Assembly (NCBI GenBank): GCA_002377645.1
Contig: DFQF01000027.1
Location: 86,030 to 96,095 of the forward strand
Length of the DNA: 10,066 bases
Direction: 5' to 3'
Source of the DNA: Nitrospinaceae bacterium UBA3496
GTDB taxonomy: Bacteria; UBA8248
Shown piece after piece: positions 1-6,803 of the stretch; the first letter of the stretch is position 1; each line of letters starts with the position of its first letter. A program made the translations under genes and the position numbers. Under the pieces are notes generated by a model that saw nothing but the letters and a program-made list of their open reading frames with translations, made no database searches and was not told where the DNA came from.

Positions 1-1247
1 TTATCTCCAAAACCTTTTTCAGAAAAAAAGGAAACCATTTCAGGATATGCTTCCCTATTAGGCTTGCCATCAAAAGGCCCCGAATTTGACATAAATCCAT
101 CTTCTACATAAGCCTCACTCATTTCATTTTCGGCTAATGAACATTCTGGATCCTGAATCACTATCTTAATCGGGAGATTGTATTTTCTAGCAAAGAGAAA
201 ATCTCTTTGATCATGGGCAGGAACTCCCATTACAATACCAGTTCCATATTCCATTAAAGCATAATCTGCGACAAGCAAAGGGACAGAGTCACCATTGACA
301 GGATTAATAAGATTATGACCCGTAAAAACTCCAAATTTATCCTGTTCATCACTCATTCTTTCAGCAGAACTCTTTGAACGCATTTCATCTATTGATGCCT
401 TAATGGATGTTGCATTAGGATTATCAACAAGCAACGTATCGACCAAGGGATGTTCTGGAGCACAAACAACAAAAGTTACACCGTAAACCGTATCAGGACG
501 AGTTGTAAAAACAGACAAAACTTCCCCTGTGGATTCCAGTTTAAAATCTATACGAGCACCTTCACTTTTGCCAAGCCAATTTCGTTGTTGCTGCTTTACA
601 TTTTCAGGCCATCCTACCAAACCATCTAAATCATCAAGCAATCTTTGTGCATAATCTGTTATTCGTAAAAACCATTGGCTAAGCCATTTTTTCTCAACAA
701 TTGCCCCACTTCTCCAAGCAATTCCATCGTGTATTTGTTCATTAGCCAAGACGGTTTCATCTACCGGGTCCCAATTGACAAGAGCCTCTCTTTTATATGC
801 AAGTCCTTTCTCCAACATCCTAAGAAACAACCATTGAGTCCAACGATAATATCCGGGATGAGCAGTCGAAATTTCTCGTGGCCAATCGTAACAAAGGCCA
901 GCTAGTTTTAATTGTCTTTTCATATTGTTGATATTTTTTTGTGTCCACTCGGCTGGATGAACTCCAGCTTGAATTGCAGCATTTTCGGCAGGAAGACCGA
1001 GGGCATCCCAACCCATTGGATGAAGAACTCTAAAGCCATTCATCTTACGGAAACGACTAATTGCGTCGCCCATAGTGTAATTACATGCATGCCCCATATG
1101 TAAATCACCAGAGGGATATGGGAACATCATCAGACAGTAATATGGCGGTTTGTCTTTTGCTCCATCCTCAGTGTGAAAGATTTTATTTGTTTCCCAAAAA
1201 TCCTGCCACTTTTTTTCATACTTTTCTGGAATATAATCACCTAGCAT
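1..1247 (-). CDS. leuS: Leucyl-tRNA synthetase, N-terminal 415 residues (C-terminus beyond left edge)
   Basis: Class Ia aminoacyl-tRNA synthetase that charges tRNA-Leu in the cytoplasm. The frame is open from ATG at 1247 to the window edge with no stop, so only the N-terminal part is present. Visible landmarks are the start LGDYIPEKYEKKWQ, the ATP-binding HIGH-type motif HMGH at residues 50-53 after FPYPSGDL, the GWDALGLPAENAA block, and the CP1 editing domain with TTRPDTVYG and EYGTGIVMGVPAHDQRD. The aspartate in the last motif is the editing-site residue of the family. The edge falls just before the segment that leads to the RDWLISRQRYWG region, so the KMSKS catalytic loop and anticodon-binding domain are not seen. 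An AGAGG Shine-Dalgarno lies 6 bases upstream of the start. It is the last gene seen of a likely mgtE-thioesterase-leuS operon, 20 bases after the thioesterase stop. Identification is very secure. Confidence 0.97.
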   Translation of the reverse strand, partial: MLGDYIPEKYEKKWQDFWETNKIFHTEDGAKDKPPYYCLMMFPYPSGDLHMGHACNYTMGDAISRFRKMNGFRVLHPMGWDALGLPAENAAIQAGVHPAEWTQKNINNMKRQLKLAGLCYDWPREISTAHPGYYRWTQWLFLRMLEKGLAYKREALVNWDPVDETVLANEQIHDGIAWRSGAIVEKKWLSQWFLRITDYAQRLLDDLDGLVGWPENVKQQQRNWLGKSEGARIDFKLESTGEVLSVFTTRPDTVYGVTFVVCAPEHPLVDTLLVDNPNATSIKASIDEMRSKSSAERMSDEQDKFGVFTGHNLINPVNGDSVPLLVADYALMEYGTGIVMGVPAHDQRDFLFARKYNLPIKIVIQDPECSLAENEMSEAYVEDGFMSNSGPFDGKPNREAYPEMVSFFSEKGFGD

Positions 1248-1267
1248 CAAAAACCTCTGAGAAATTT

Positions 1268-1684
1268 TTATTTTCTAAAATCGTCAGGAATTGCCTCAGA
1301 ATCAAAAACTGAAAGAAGCTCCTTAGGTATTCTAGAAGGCTTACCATCTCGATCTAGTGAAGCGTGCAGTGTATAACCTTCAGCAATCTTTTTTCCACTC
1401 TGCTCTACGATATAGTTCAATCTTACTCTAACTCCCTTAGGAGATTCAAAATATCCCTTTACATTGATCATCCCGTCATAGGTAGCACTCGAGATATATT
1501 TACAACCACTTTCTACTACAGGAAAATAAATACCTTTCTTCTCAAGTTTACTATAAGGGAATCCTACTTTTATAAAATATTCAGTCCGAAAGTGTTCAAA
1601 CCATACAAAATAGATCGAGTGATGCACAACACCCATTTGATCTGTTTCAGCATATCTCACCCTAAATTCGACAGAAAAAGGCAA
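1268..1684 (-). CDS. YbgC/4-hydroxybenzoyl-CoA thioesterase-family acyl-CoA thioesterase
   Basis: Small single-domain hotdog-fold thioesterase of 138 residues, the usual length for the family, expected to hydrolyse acyl-CoA in the cytoplasm. The signature RYAETDQMGVVHHSIYFVWF near residues 10-29 contains the catalytic aspartate D15 (equivalent to Asp17 of the Pseudomonas 4HBT enzyme) and the tyrosine and glutamate that follow in the hotdog helix. The C-terminal strand pattern YTLHASLDRDGKPSRIP also fits. The start is TTG at 1684, chosen because GGAG at 1690-1693 lies at good Shine-Dalgarno distance and the protein begins directly with the first hotdog strand; no upstream ATG is available. It lies between mgtE (26-base gap) and leuS (20-base gap) and is probably co-transcribed. 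The natural acyl substrate cannot be told from sequence. Tol-Pal-linked ybgC genes belong to this family, but no tol genes are here. Confidence 0.92.
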   Translation of the reverse strand: MPFSVEFRVRYAETDQMGVVHHSIYFVWFEHFRTEYFIKVGFPYSKLEKKGIYFPVVESGCKYISSATYDGMINVKGYFESPKGVRVRLNYIVEQSGKKIAEGYTLHASLDRDGKPSRIPKELLSVFDSEAIPDDFRK

Positions 1685-1710
1685 TTAAAACTCCTATATT
1701 TAAGGAAAGA

Positions 1711-3081
1711 TCACATTTGCAGAATTAATCTTGCAATATTCATATAAATAACTATAGACAATAGATCTACGGTAGTTGTCACTACAGGCCCAGTCATTAA
1801 TGCTGGATCCAACTTCAAGAAATTCAAGAATAAAGGGATAAGAGAAGCAAGAGTTGATGCAATTGTCATAGAGAGAAAGATTGTAACTCCAATAATTAAG
1901 CCAAGATGAGAAACCGAAGGGAACTGAAAACTAGCAACCAAGAAAAGAAGAATCCCAAAGCAAGAACCTAGAAGCAAACCTACAAAAACTTGTCTTGAAA
2001 CTACACTAAACCAACCTTTTGTATCTACTTTTCCAGTTGCAAGACCCCTAACAATAATTGCGACACTTTGTGAACTCACATTTCCAGAAGTTCCATTAAT
2101 TACAGGAATGAAAGCAGCCAGAGCAATCACTTTACTAAGTTCATGCGTATACTGTGAAATAAAAAATGCAGCGGCCATACTTCCAATCCAACTTATCACC
2201 AACCATGGAAAACGAACCCAAGCAAGTTTTATGGCTGACAGAGAAGTGATTTCTTCTTGATGGTGAGTCCCAGCCATTTTCAAAATATCTTCTGTTGCTT
2301 CTTCTCTTAACACATCGAGCACATCGTCAACTGTTACAATACCTACAAGGATTTTATTCTCATCGACAACTGGTATAGCAAGAATATTATAACGGGAAAC
2401 TATCTTAGCTACATGCTCCTGATCAGCATTCACATCAACACTCCACACATTAGAAGTCATGACATCTGACAATTTTTGAGAAGGGTTGGATAAAATCAAT
2501 TGTCTTAAACTAACTACTCCTCTTAAAACTCCATCTTCATTTATTACATAAACATAAAAAATATATTCAATTTCATTAGTATCTCTAACACGTGAGATAG
2601 CTTCCTCTACTGTCACTGATTCTGATAAAGCAGCAAAAGAATCAGTCATAATTGCACCTGCAGATTCAGGAGTATAAAGCATCAAATCCTGATAAGAAGA
2701 ATCTTCCGTTGAATCAGAATCCAAAATGTCTAAAATTTTCTCTGACCTATCTTGAGGCAGAGACTCTAAAATATAGCGTACATCGTCACTGCCATTTTCT
2801 TTAAGTATTTCCGCAATTTTATCATTAGAAATAGGATCAATTAGATTACGAACAACGTGAGGGTCACATTCATTTAAAATTGAAGCTCTTAATGGGATTG
2901 AGTTAATAAGAGAAAATGCATCGAACTGTTCCTGATCCTCAAGACGCATAAATATCTGCGCGATTTCTGCCGCGTGCATCTTTTCAAGAGCATTTTTTAG
3001 ATTAGTATCGGCTTTTCTTCTAAGAAGACGCCGAACCATGTCTTCCACTCTAAGTAACCTTGGCTCTCTGTCATGTACCAT
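1711..3081 (-). CDS. mgtE: MgtE-family magnesium transporter/channel
   Basis: Inner-membrane Mg2+ channel of 456 residues, close to the 450 of the Thermus protein. Domain order: MgtE N-terminal helical superhelix (about 30-130, repeats such as ILESLPQDRSEKILDIL), two CBS domains (about 140-205, opening with ESAGAIMTDSF, and 205-268, ending VGIVTVDDVLDVL), a connecting plug helix rich in acidic residues (EEATEDIL), then five membrane segments from about residue 288. The pore signature is present as NGTSGNVSSQSVAIIVRG (usually MGGNAGTQS). The C-terminal LDPALMTGPVVTTTVD contains D439, matching the pore Asp432 of the Thermus protein. It ends at a TGA, which shows that TGA is used as a stop in this genome. 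It is the first gene of a likely operon with the thioesterase and leuS. The Shine-Dalgarno is weak (AAGAG). There is no sign of an M-box riboswitch in the roughly 40-base leader. Confidence 0.97.
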   Translation of the reverse strand: MVHDREPRLLRVEDMVRRLLRRKADTNLKNALEKMHAAEIAQIFMRLEDQEQFDAFSLINSIPLRASILNECDPHVVRNLIDPISNDKIAEILKENGSDDVRYILESLPQDRSEKILDILDSDSTEDSSYQDLMLYTPESAGAIMTDSFAALSESVTVEEAISRVRDTNEIEYIFYVYVINEDGVLRGVVSLRQLILSNPSQKLSDVMTSNVWSVDVNADQEHVAKIVSRYNILAIPVVDENKILVGIVTVDDVLDVLREEATEDILKMAGTHHQEEITSLSAIKLAWVRFPWLVISWIGSMAAAFFISQYTHELSKVIALAAFIPVINGTSGNVSSQSVAIIVRGLATGKVDTKGWFSVVSRQVFVGLLLGSCFGILLFLVASFQFPSVSHLGLIIGVTIFLSMTIASTLASLIPLFLNFLKLDPALMTGPVVTTTVDLLSIVIYMNIARLILQM

Positions 3082-3126
3082 AATTTACTCTTTTCTTTTT
3101 AATAAAATCAGAATAAAGAGTGCATG

Positions 3127-3155
3127 AGTTTATTCACGTATGTGAAGCATGTCAA
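3127..3155 (-). promoter_or_regulatory. Sigma70-type promoter for the mgtE operon
   Basis: Reading the minus strand, a perfect -35 TTGACA (3155-3150) is followed after exactly 17 bases by TAAACT (3132-3127), a 4/6 match to TATAAT. Transcription would start near 3120 and leave a leader of about 40 bases before mgtE. The spacer holds a palindrome that is listed separately. Confidence 0.6.
3133..3146. promoter_or_regulatory. Candidate operator: palindrome TTCAC-N4-GTGAA in the mgtE promoter spacer
   Basis: TTCACGTATGTGAA is a perfect 5+4+5 dyad lying wholly between the -35 and -10 boxes of the mgtE promoter, where a bound dimeric repressor would block RNA polymerase. The regulator is unknown. 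Only one copy was noticed in the window, so the call is inference from position and symmetry. Confidence 0.35.
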
Positions 3156-3189
3156 TTAAAAATGAAATAAGCAATAAACTAAATTCAAC

Positions 3190-3219
3190 TTGATCAATTA
3201 CCCTATATCACTTTATGAT
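3190..3219 (+). promoter_or_regulatory. Sigma70-type promoter for hflX and the ferredoxin gene
   Basis: TTGATC at 3190-3195 (-35) and TATGAT at 3214-3219 (-10) are separated by 18 bases. Transcription would start near 3226, about 38 bases before the proposed ATT start of hflX. The divergent mgtE promoter starts 35 bases away, so both transcription units share this 182-base intergenic region. Confidence 0.5.
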
Positions 3220-3251
3220 TATGTCAGTTTATACTGAAGAACATTTGAATT

Positions 3252-3266
3252 GGAGAATTTACAATT
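3252..3266 (+). promoter_or_regulatory. Ribosome binding site with ATT start codon of hflX
   Basis: GGAGA (3252-3256), seven bases, then ATT CCA AAA ATT. Spacing is ideal for initiation, and the codons that follow encode the conserved start of long HflX proteins. ATT starts are rare but established for bacterial infC, where they allow IF3-dependent control. Confidence 0.45.
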
Positions 3267-4970
3267 CCAAAAATTCACGGAATAACAAAAGGTCTTAAGA
3301 GTAAAGATTTACGCTCCCTTGAAAAACTCTATCGCAGAAAAATTCCGAAGCACGATTTAATACATTTAGACTTTGGAAGGGAATTAGCTTCAGTATCCTC
3401 CAAAATCTCAAAACAAGTAGCGATATTGATTGATAGACAGGGACTAGTTCGTTTTGTAATTGTTGGTGGGCCAAAAGCAATAGAAATTCCAGAATTAGGA
3501 CGCTCAAGATCTGGAACGAATAGACTTCGTGGTCTTCGATGTATACATACTCATCTTGAAGCATCCGAACTATCTAACGAAGACTTGAATGATATGGCCT
3601 CACTTAGACTGGATTATATGAGTGCCATAGAAGTGAAAGAAGATGGGAGAACTGGAAGAATTCATATTGCACATTTACTACCCCAAAACATACAGAACGA
3701 AACTCAAAATTCGCAAAAATCAAATGGTTCTAACTTTTCTAACAAAACTGAACTATGGGAAAAAATAACTTTTCAAAATCTAGAAGACCTTTCTCTCGAT
3801 ATTGAATCGCTTACATCTTCTTTAGAAGAAGAAATTTATCGTGTTCAAAATAGCGTAACGGAAATAGAACAGGGAGAAAAAACACTTTTAGTTCATGTAG
3901 ATACAGGAGAAAAAAACAATCTTTCAACTCATGCGCAACTACAGGAATTATCTTCTCTTGCAAGAGGAGCAGGACTCACCCCAGTATGGAAGATATCGCA
4001 AAGACGTAATTCCCCAGACAATCGTTATGTGATAGGGAAAGGACTACTTTCAAAAGCACTCATACAATCACTATTTCTTGGAATAGAGGTGGTAGTTTTC
4101 TCAAACGAATTAACTCCATCACAAATAAAGAGCCTCAGCGACTATACGGATCTAAAAATCATAGATAGAACCCAAGTAATTCTTGATATTTTCTCACAAA
4201 GAGCTAAAAGCCGTGTTGGCAAATTACAAGTCGAACTAGCTCAATTACGATACATGCTTCCTAAAATATCGACTAAACATACAGCCCTTAGTCGACTAAC
4301 TGGAGGTATAGGAGGTAGAGGTCCTGGAGAAACAAAATTAGAAGTGCACAGGAGGAAAGCTTTCGATCGTATTAACAATCTTAAAAACGAATTGAAAAAA
4401 TTACAAAAAAAACGTTCACAAGGAAGACGTTTAAGAAAAAGGAAACAGATTCCTGTTATATCTCTTGTTGGTTGTACAAACGCCGGAAAATCTACAATCT
4501 TAAATTCTTTAACTAATAGTGATGTTTTTGCTGGAGACAAACTTTTTGCTACCTTAGATACCTCGAGCAGAAGAATGAGATATCCAAGTGGGGAAGAATT
4601 CATTTTCACCGATACAGTTGGTTTTATTTCGAGCCTTCCAAAATATTTAGTAGAATCTTTCAGATCTACGTTAGAAGAACTAGATGAAGCAAATCTACTC
4701 CTTCACGTAGTCGATGCTTCTTCAGCACATTGTGAAGAAAATATTGAAAATGTTCAATTTCTTTTAAATGATCTTGGTTTATCTCATAAACCGACTTTGA
4801 TGATTTTCAATAAAATTGACAAAATAGATGATGAAAAAGCAATGAACCTATCTTTGAGATATCAAGGAATAATGGTTGAAGGGAGAAATGCTAAATCCGT
4901 TGAAATAATTAAAGAGGCATGTCTAAACAAAATAATGAGTGCCAGAAATTCAGAATTGATAGCTATTTAA
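3264..4970 (+). CDS. hflX: HflX ribosome-associated GTPase, long form, probable ATT start
   Basis: GTPase that binds the 50S subunit and splits stalled or hibernating ribosomes. From ATT at 3264 the protein has 568 residues: an N-terminal extension (GLKSKDLRSLEKLYRRKIP, then a domain ending about residue 140), a low-complexity linker, the HflX domain (IGKGLLSKAL to KLQVELAQLRYMLPK, about 257-334), GGIGGRGPGETKLE, a basic coiled helix, and the G domain with G1 GCTNAGKST (403-411), G3 DTVG (450-453) and G4 NKID (516-519). G5 is degenerate (GRNAKS), and the C-terminal domain of E. coli HflX is absent. The frame is open back to a stop at 3246 but has no ATG, GTG or TTG before TTG 3426, which would cut off the conserved extension. 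GGAG at 3252-3255 sits 8 bases before ATT 3264, so that start is preferred. A base error at this codon is possible. Confidence 0.9.
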   Translation: MPKIHGITKGLKSKDLRSLEKLYRRKIPKHDLIHLDFGRELASVSSKISKQVAILIDRQGLVRFVIVGGPKAIEIPELGRSRSGTNRLRGLRCIHTHLEASELSNEDLNDMASLRLDYMSAIEVKEDGRTGRIHIAHLLPQNIQNETQNSQKSNGSNFSNKTELWEKITFQNLEDLSLDIESLTSSLEEEIYRVQNSVTEIEQGEKTLLVHVDTGEKNNLSTHAQLQELSSLARGAGLTPVWKISQRRNSPDNRYVIGKGLLSKALIQSLFLGIEVVVFSNELTPSQIKSLSDYTDLKIIDRTQVILDIFSQRAKSRVGKLQVELAQLRYMLPKISTKHTALSRLTGGIGGRGPGETKLEVHRRKAFDRINNLKNELKKLQKKRSQGRRLRKRKQIPVISLVGCTNAGKSTILNSLTNSDVFAGDKLFATLDTSSRRMRYPSGEEFIFTDTVGFISSLPKYLVESFRSTLEELDEANLLLHVVDASSAHCEENIENVQFLLNDLGLSHKPTLMIFNKIDKIDDEKAMNLSLRYQGIMVEGRNAKSVEIIKEACLNKIMSARNSELIAI

Positions 4971-4984
4971 AATGGAGAAAAAAA

Positions 4985-5317
4985 GTGGACCATATCAAAA
5001 AACATGTTTTTGTTTGCATAAATCAAAGAACTGCAGACCATCCTAAGGGATGTTGCCAATCTAAGGGAGCAATTGAAGTAGCAAACGCATTCAATGAAGC
5101 CATAGGAACTTCAGAACTTGCAAACGACACGGCGATGGCTGGAGCGACTTGCCTAGGACCTTGTACTCTAGGACCCACCGTTTTAGTCTATCCGGATGGT
5201 GTATGGTACTCCGGAGTAAAAGTTGAAGATGTAGAGGAAATTGTTGAAGAACATCTTAAAAAAGGAAATCCTATAGAGAGACTGCGTCTTAGAACACCAG
5301 GGGCAGAGGCTACATAA
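4985..5317 (+). CDS. Thioredoxin-like [2Fe-2S] ferredoxin domain protein
   Basis: Soluble 110-residue protein of the thioredoxin-like [2Fe-2S] ferredoxin family, expected to carry electrons. Cluster ligand candidates are C11 (HVFVCINQR), C23 or C24 (HPKGCCQSKGA), C56 and C60 (ATCLGPCTLGP). They are followed by the family signature VLVYPDGVWYSGVKVEDVEEIVEEHL and the C-terminal NPIERLRL. The start is taken as GTG 4985, because GGAG at 4974-4977 precedes it by 7 bases and this places the start 14 bases after the hflX stop, just before the first conserved strand. An in-frame ATG at 4919 would add 22 unconserved residues and overlap hflX by 52 bases without a clear Shine-Dalgarno, so it is less likely. 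It is probably co-transcribed with hflX. The redox partner is unknown, and nothing in the sequence ties it to HflX function. Confidence 0.9.
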   Translation: MDHIKKHVFVCINQRTADHPKGCCQSKGAIEVANAFNEAIGTSELANDTAMAGATCLGPCTLGPTVLVYPDGVWYSGVKVEDVEEIVEEHLKKGNPIERLRLRTPGAEAT

Positions 5318-5323
5318 ATAATG

Positions 5324-5836
5324 TTAAAAACCTAATCCCACTATTATTCTATTCCAAAGATTAATAGTGGAAACCACGCCTGCAATTTCAATTATAGCAG
5401 ATTCCGAATAAGAATCTCTCAAAGACAAAAATGTCTCATCTGACACAGAAACTTTCTCTGTACTTTCCTCACAAAAACGAAGAGCAGCTTTTTCCTCAGT
5501 AGAAAAAACACTACTACTTGAGCCCTCTTTTGCTCCATTAATTTTCTCCATAGACACTTTATGGCTCTGCGCCAGTGATGAATGCATTTTCACACAAAAT
5601 TCACACCCATTTATCGAAGAAGCACGTATGTTAAGGATTTCTTTTAATCCAAGTTCAATCTCTCCTTTGCCGTGTGCAGTATTAGTAAGACTTAAAACAG
5701 CTCGAAGCAAATCTGGTTTATGAGCTAATGCTTTCACTGGAGGTATTACAACTCCAAATTGTTTTAACAAATTTTCCATTATCCGTTTTGCTGATGGATC
5801 AGCTGCATCGGGTTCAATAAGTGAAATTCTTTGCAT
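5324..5836 (-). CDS. AhpD-like carboxymuconolactone decarboxylase-family protein
   Basis: 170-residue, all-helical CMD/AhpD-fold protein, probably a thiol peroxidase or disulfide reductase in the cytoplasm. The AhpD catalytic set is complete with correct spacing: E66, C78, C81 and H85 match Glu118, Cys130, Cys133 and His137 of mycobacterial AhpD, in LKEILNIRASSINGCEFCVK followed by MH. This favours a redox role over true gamma-carboxymuconolactone decarboxylation. The N-terminal LIEPDAADPSAKRIMENLLKQ is typical of the peroxidase-related subgroup. The start ATG 5836 has a strong GGAGG Shine-Dalgarno (5843-5847). Its stop lies 6 bases from the stop of the convergent ferredoxin gene, and it is transcribed divergently from the CoA-transferase-like genes. 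Both cysteines are encoded by ordinary codons, unlike the selenocysteine forms known in this family. Confidence 0.92.
   Translation of the reverse strand: MQRISLIEPDAADPSAKRIMENLLKQFGVVIPPVKALAHKPDLLRAVLSLTNTAHGKGEIELGLKEILNIRASSINGCEFCVKMHSSLAQSHKVSMEKINGAKEGSSSSVFSTEEKAALRFCEESTEKVSVSDETFLSLRDSYSESAIIEIAGVVSTINLWNRIIVGLGF
5326..5370 (-). terminator. Possible weak terminator at the 3' end of the AhpD-like gene
   Basis: A perfect 9-bp inverted repeat, CCACTATTA (5338-5346) and TAATAGTGG (5362-5370), has a 15-base loop. On the minus strand it is followed after seven bases by T5 (5330-5326). The stem lies inside the last codons of the gene, and the T run overlaps the stop. There is no T run on the plus-strand side, so it does not obviously serve the ferredoxin operon. 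The long loop and AT-rich stem make it weak. Confidence 0.3.
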
Positions 5837-5947
5837 CTATAGACCTCCTAAAAAATCTTTTAAAAAAACTATTGACCAAAAAAGCAAAAGAAAACAGAAT
5901 AAACATAAGAAATTTTAAAAAAATTATTTCATGTGTTGTTTTTTTCC

Positions 5948-5976
5948 TCAAGACGGCAAACAAGACACATTATAAT
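5948..5976 (+). promoter_or_regulatory. Promoter for the CoA-transferase-like operon
   Basis: A perfect -10 TATAAT lies at 5971-5976. The -35 at the usual 17-base spacing is poor (TCAAGA, 5948-5953, 3/6), which suggests an activator-dependent or weak promoter. Transcription would start near 5983. AGGA at 5990-5993 is the Shine-Dalgarno for ATG 6000. The rest of the 163-base divergent region is A/T runs with no clear minus-strand promoter for the AhpD-like gene. Confidence 0.45.
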
Positions 5977-5999
5977 CGAACTATTACCTAGGATTACTA

Positions 6000-6803
6000 A
6001 TGAGTAAAGTAACTTCACTAAAAGAGGCCGCTCATCTAATTCAAGATGGCGATACTATTTCTACTGGGGGTAGTTTGCTCCATAGGAATCCTTCTGCTTT
6101 GCTAAGAGAAATTATCAGGCAAGGCCGAAAGAATTTAACCTTAATCAAACATTCCCCTGGTTACGATGCAGACATTTTGTGTGCTTCACGAAGTCTAAAA
6201 GAAACCCTCTGCGGAATAGTAACCTTTGAATCAGAGTTTGGATTAGCGCCAAACTACCGAAAATCAATAGAAAAAGGATTGGTCGGACTTACAGAACATG
6301 CATGACCAAGTATCCTTGCTGGGCTGCGGGCTGCAGCCTACGGAATTCCGTTCCAACCTATAAAGGGATTTAAAGGAAGCGATATCCCAGAAAAAAGTAA
6401 TTTTTTAACATTTGAAGACCCCTATACACATGAAACTCTCTTTGCAATACCAGCACTAAAGCCTGATTGGGCTTTGTTGCATGTTGCAAAATGTGATGAA
6501 AATGGGAATGCATGGATTTTAGGAAATCCACATTTTGATGTAGAAATGAGCCGTGCTGCTCAAAATGGTGCTATTCTAACATCTGAGGAAATTGTTTCCT
6601 CTTCAGAAATAGAAACTGACCCAGAAAATACTTCAATACCAGGATTTCTTGTGAAAGCTGTTGTGAAATCGCCAGGAGGTGCAAAACCATGCAGTTCATA
6701 TCCTTTTTATGATTTTGAACCTGAAGAGATCAAACGTTATATGAATGCTTCTAAAACTGAAGAAGGTTTGAAAAACTATCTAGAAACCACAGACTTAATT
6801 TAA
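6000..6803 (+). CDS. Family I CoA-transferase-like subunit A with in-frame TGA at codon 102: candidate selenoprotein or interrupted gene
   Basis: Read through one TGA, this is a 267-residue subunit A of the glutaconate CoA-transferase/IpdA group. The first 101 codons give the N-terminal half (ISTGGSLLHRNPSALLREII, IEKGLVGLTEHA). After TGA 6303-6305 the same frame continues without any other stop through PSILAGLRAAAYGIPFQPI, DPYTHETLFAIPALKPDWAL, FDVEMSRAAQNGAILTSEEI and VKSPGGAKPCSSYPFYDF. The two parts therefore belong to one protein, with no frameshift. The TGA is followed by C and by a GC-rich hairpin at 6320-6340, as expected for selenocysteine insertion. TGA is a true stop for mgtE, so a reassigned genetic code is unlikely. 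The second half has no plausible start of its own. Alternatives are a recent nonsense mutation or a sequencing error. The start ATG has AGGA at 6-base spacing. The partner subunit B follows 18 bases downstream. The substrate is unknown; the family membership is secure but the recoding is not. Confidence 0.7.
6303..6305 (+). other. In-frame TGA, possible selenocysteine codon
   Basis: Codon 102 of the subunit A gene, in context GCA TGA CCA. TGA followed by C is a poorly terminating context and is also that of the E. coli fdhF selenocysteine codon. It lies 9 residues before the AAAYGIPF block that lines the active-site region in this family. Confidence 0.45.
6320..6340 (+). promoter_or_regulatory. 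SECIS-like hairpin downstream of the in-frame TGA
   Basis: Bases 6320-6327 pair with 6333-6340 (U-A, G-U, then six Watson-Crick pairs GGCTGC/GCAGCC), closing the five-base loop GGGCU (6328-6332). The first loop base is 22 bases beyond the TGA. From memory, bacterial SECIS elements have a short stem, an apical loop with G in its first two positions, and a TGA-to-loop spacing of roughly 16-37 bases, so this fits. The codons used here (GGG CTG CGG GCT GCA GCC) are far more GC-rich than nearby genes, which favour GGA, CTT/TTA and AGA. Against this, the same bases encode the conserved GLRAAA motif, so some structure could be coincidental. No base-paired bulged U like that of fdhF was identified. 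Confidence 0.4.

Noticed and set aside
675..1312. Several plus- and minus-strand small frames across 675-1312
   Set aside because: All lie within the leucyl-tRNA synthetase coding region in wrong frames or on the wrong strand.
1364..1747. Plus-strand 127-residue frame over the thioesterase
   Set aside because: It is antisense to a clear hotdog thioesterase and to the end of mgtE, with low-complexity composition and no support.
3082..3126. M-box magnesium riboswitch in the mgtE leader
   Set aside because: The leader predicted from the promoter is only about 40 bases, too short for an M-box, and no terminator-antiterminator pair is visible.
3295..3564. Minus-strand reading frame over the start of hflX
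   Set aside because: It is antisense to the conserved HflX N-terminal extension, has no recognisable motifs, and has no ribosome binding site.
4241..4609. Minus-strand 122-residue frame inside hflX
   Set aside because: It is a shadow of the HflX domain and G1 region on the opposite strand. It shows no family resemblance.
4919..5317. ATG 4919 as the ferredoxin start
   Set aside because: It adds 22 residues with no family match and overlaps hflX by 52 bases. GTG 4985 has a well-placed GGAG and begins just before the conserved domain.
6474..6803. A separate 109-residue gene starting at TTG 6474
   Set aside because: It is in the same frame as 6000-6305, has no Shine-Dalgarno, and conserved family sequence runs continuously from 6306 into it. 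It is the second part of one subunit A gene.
6000..6803. TGA read as tryptophan under a reassigned genetic code
   Set aside because: mgtE ends at TGA exactly where the family ends, and the Shine-Dalgarno of the next gene follows at once. All tryptophans in recognised motifs are TGG.
6000..6803. Frameshift explanation for the split subunit A
   Set aside because: Codons before and after the TGA are in the same frame and give conserved protein right up to it on both sides. No insertion or deletion is needed.
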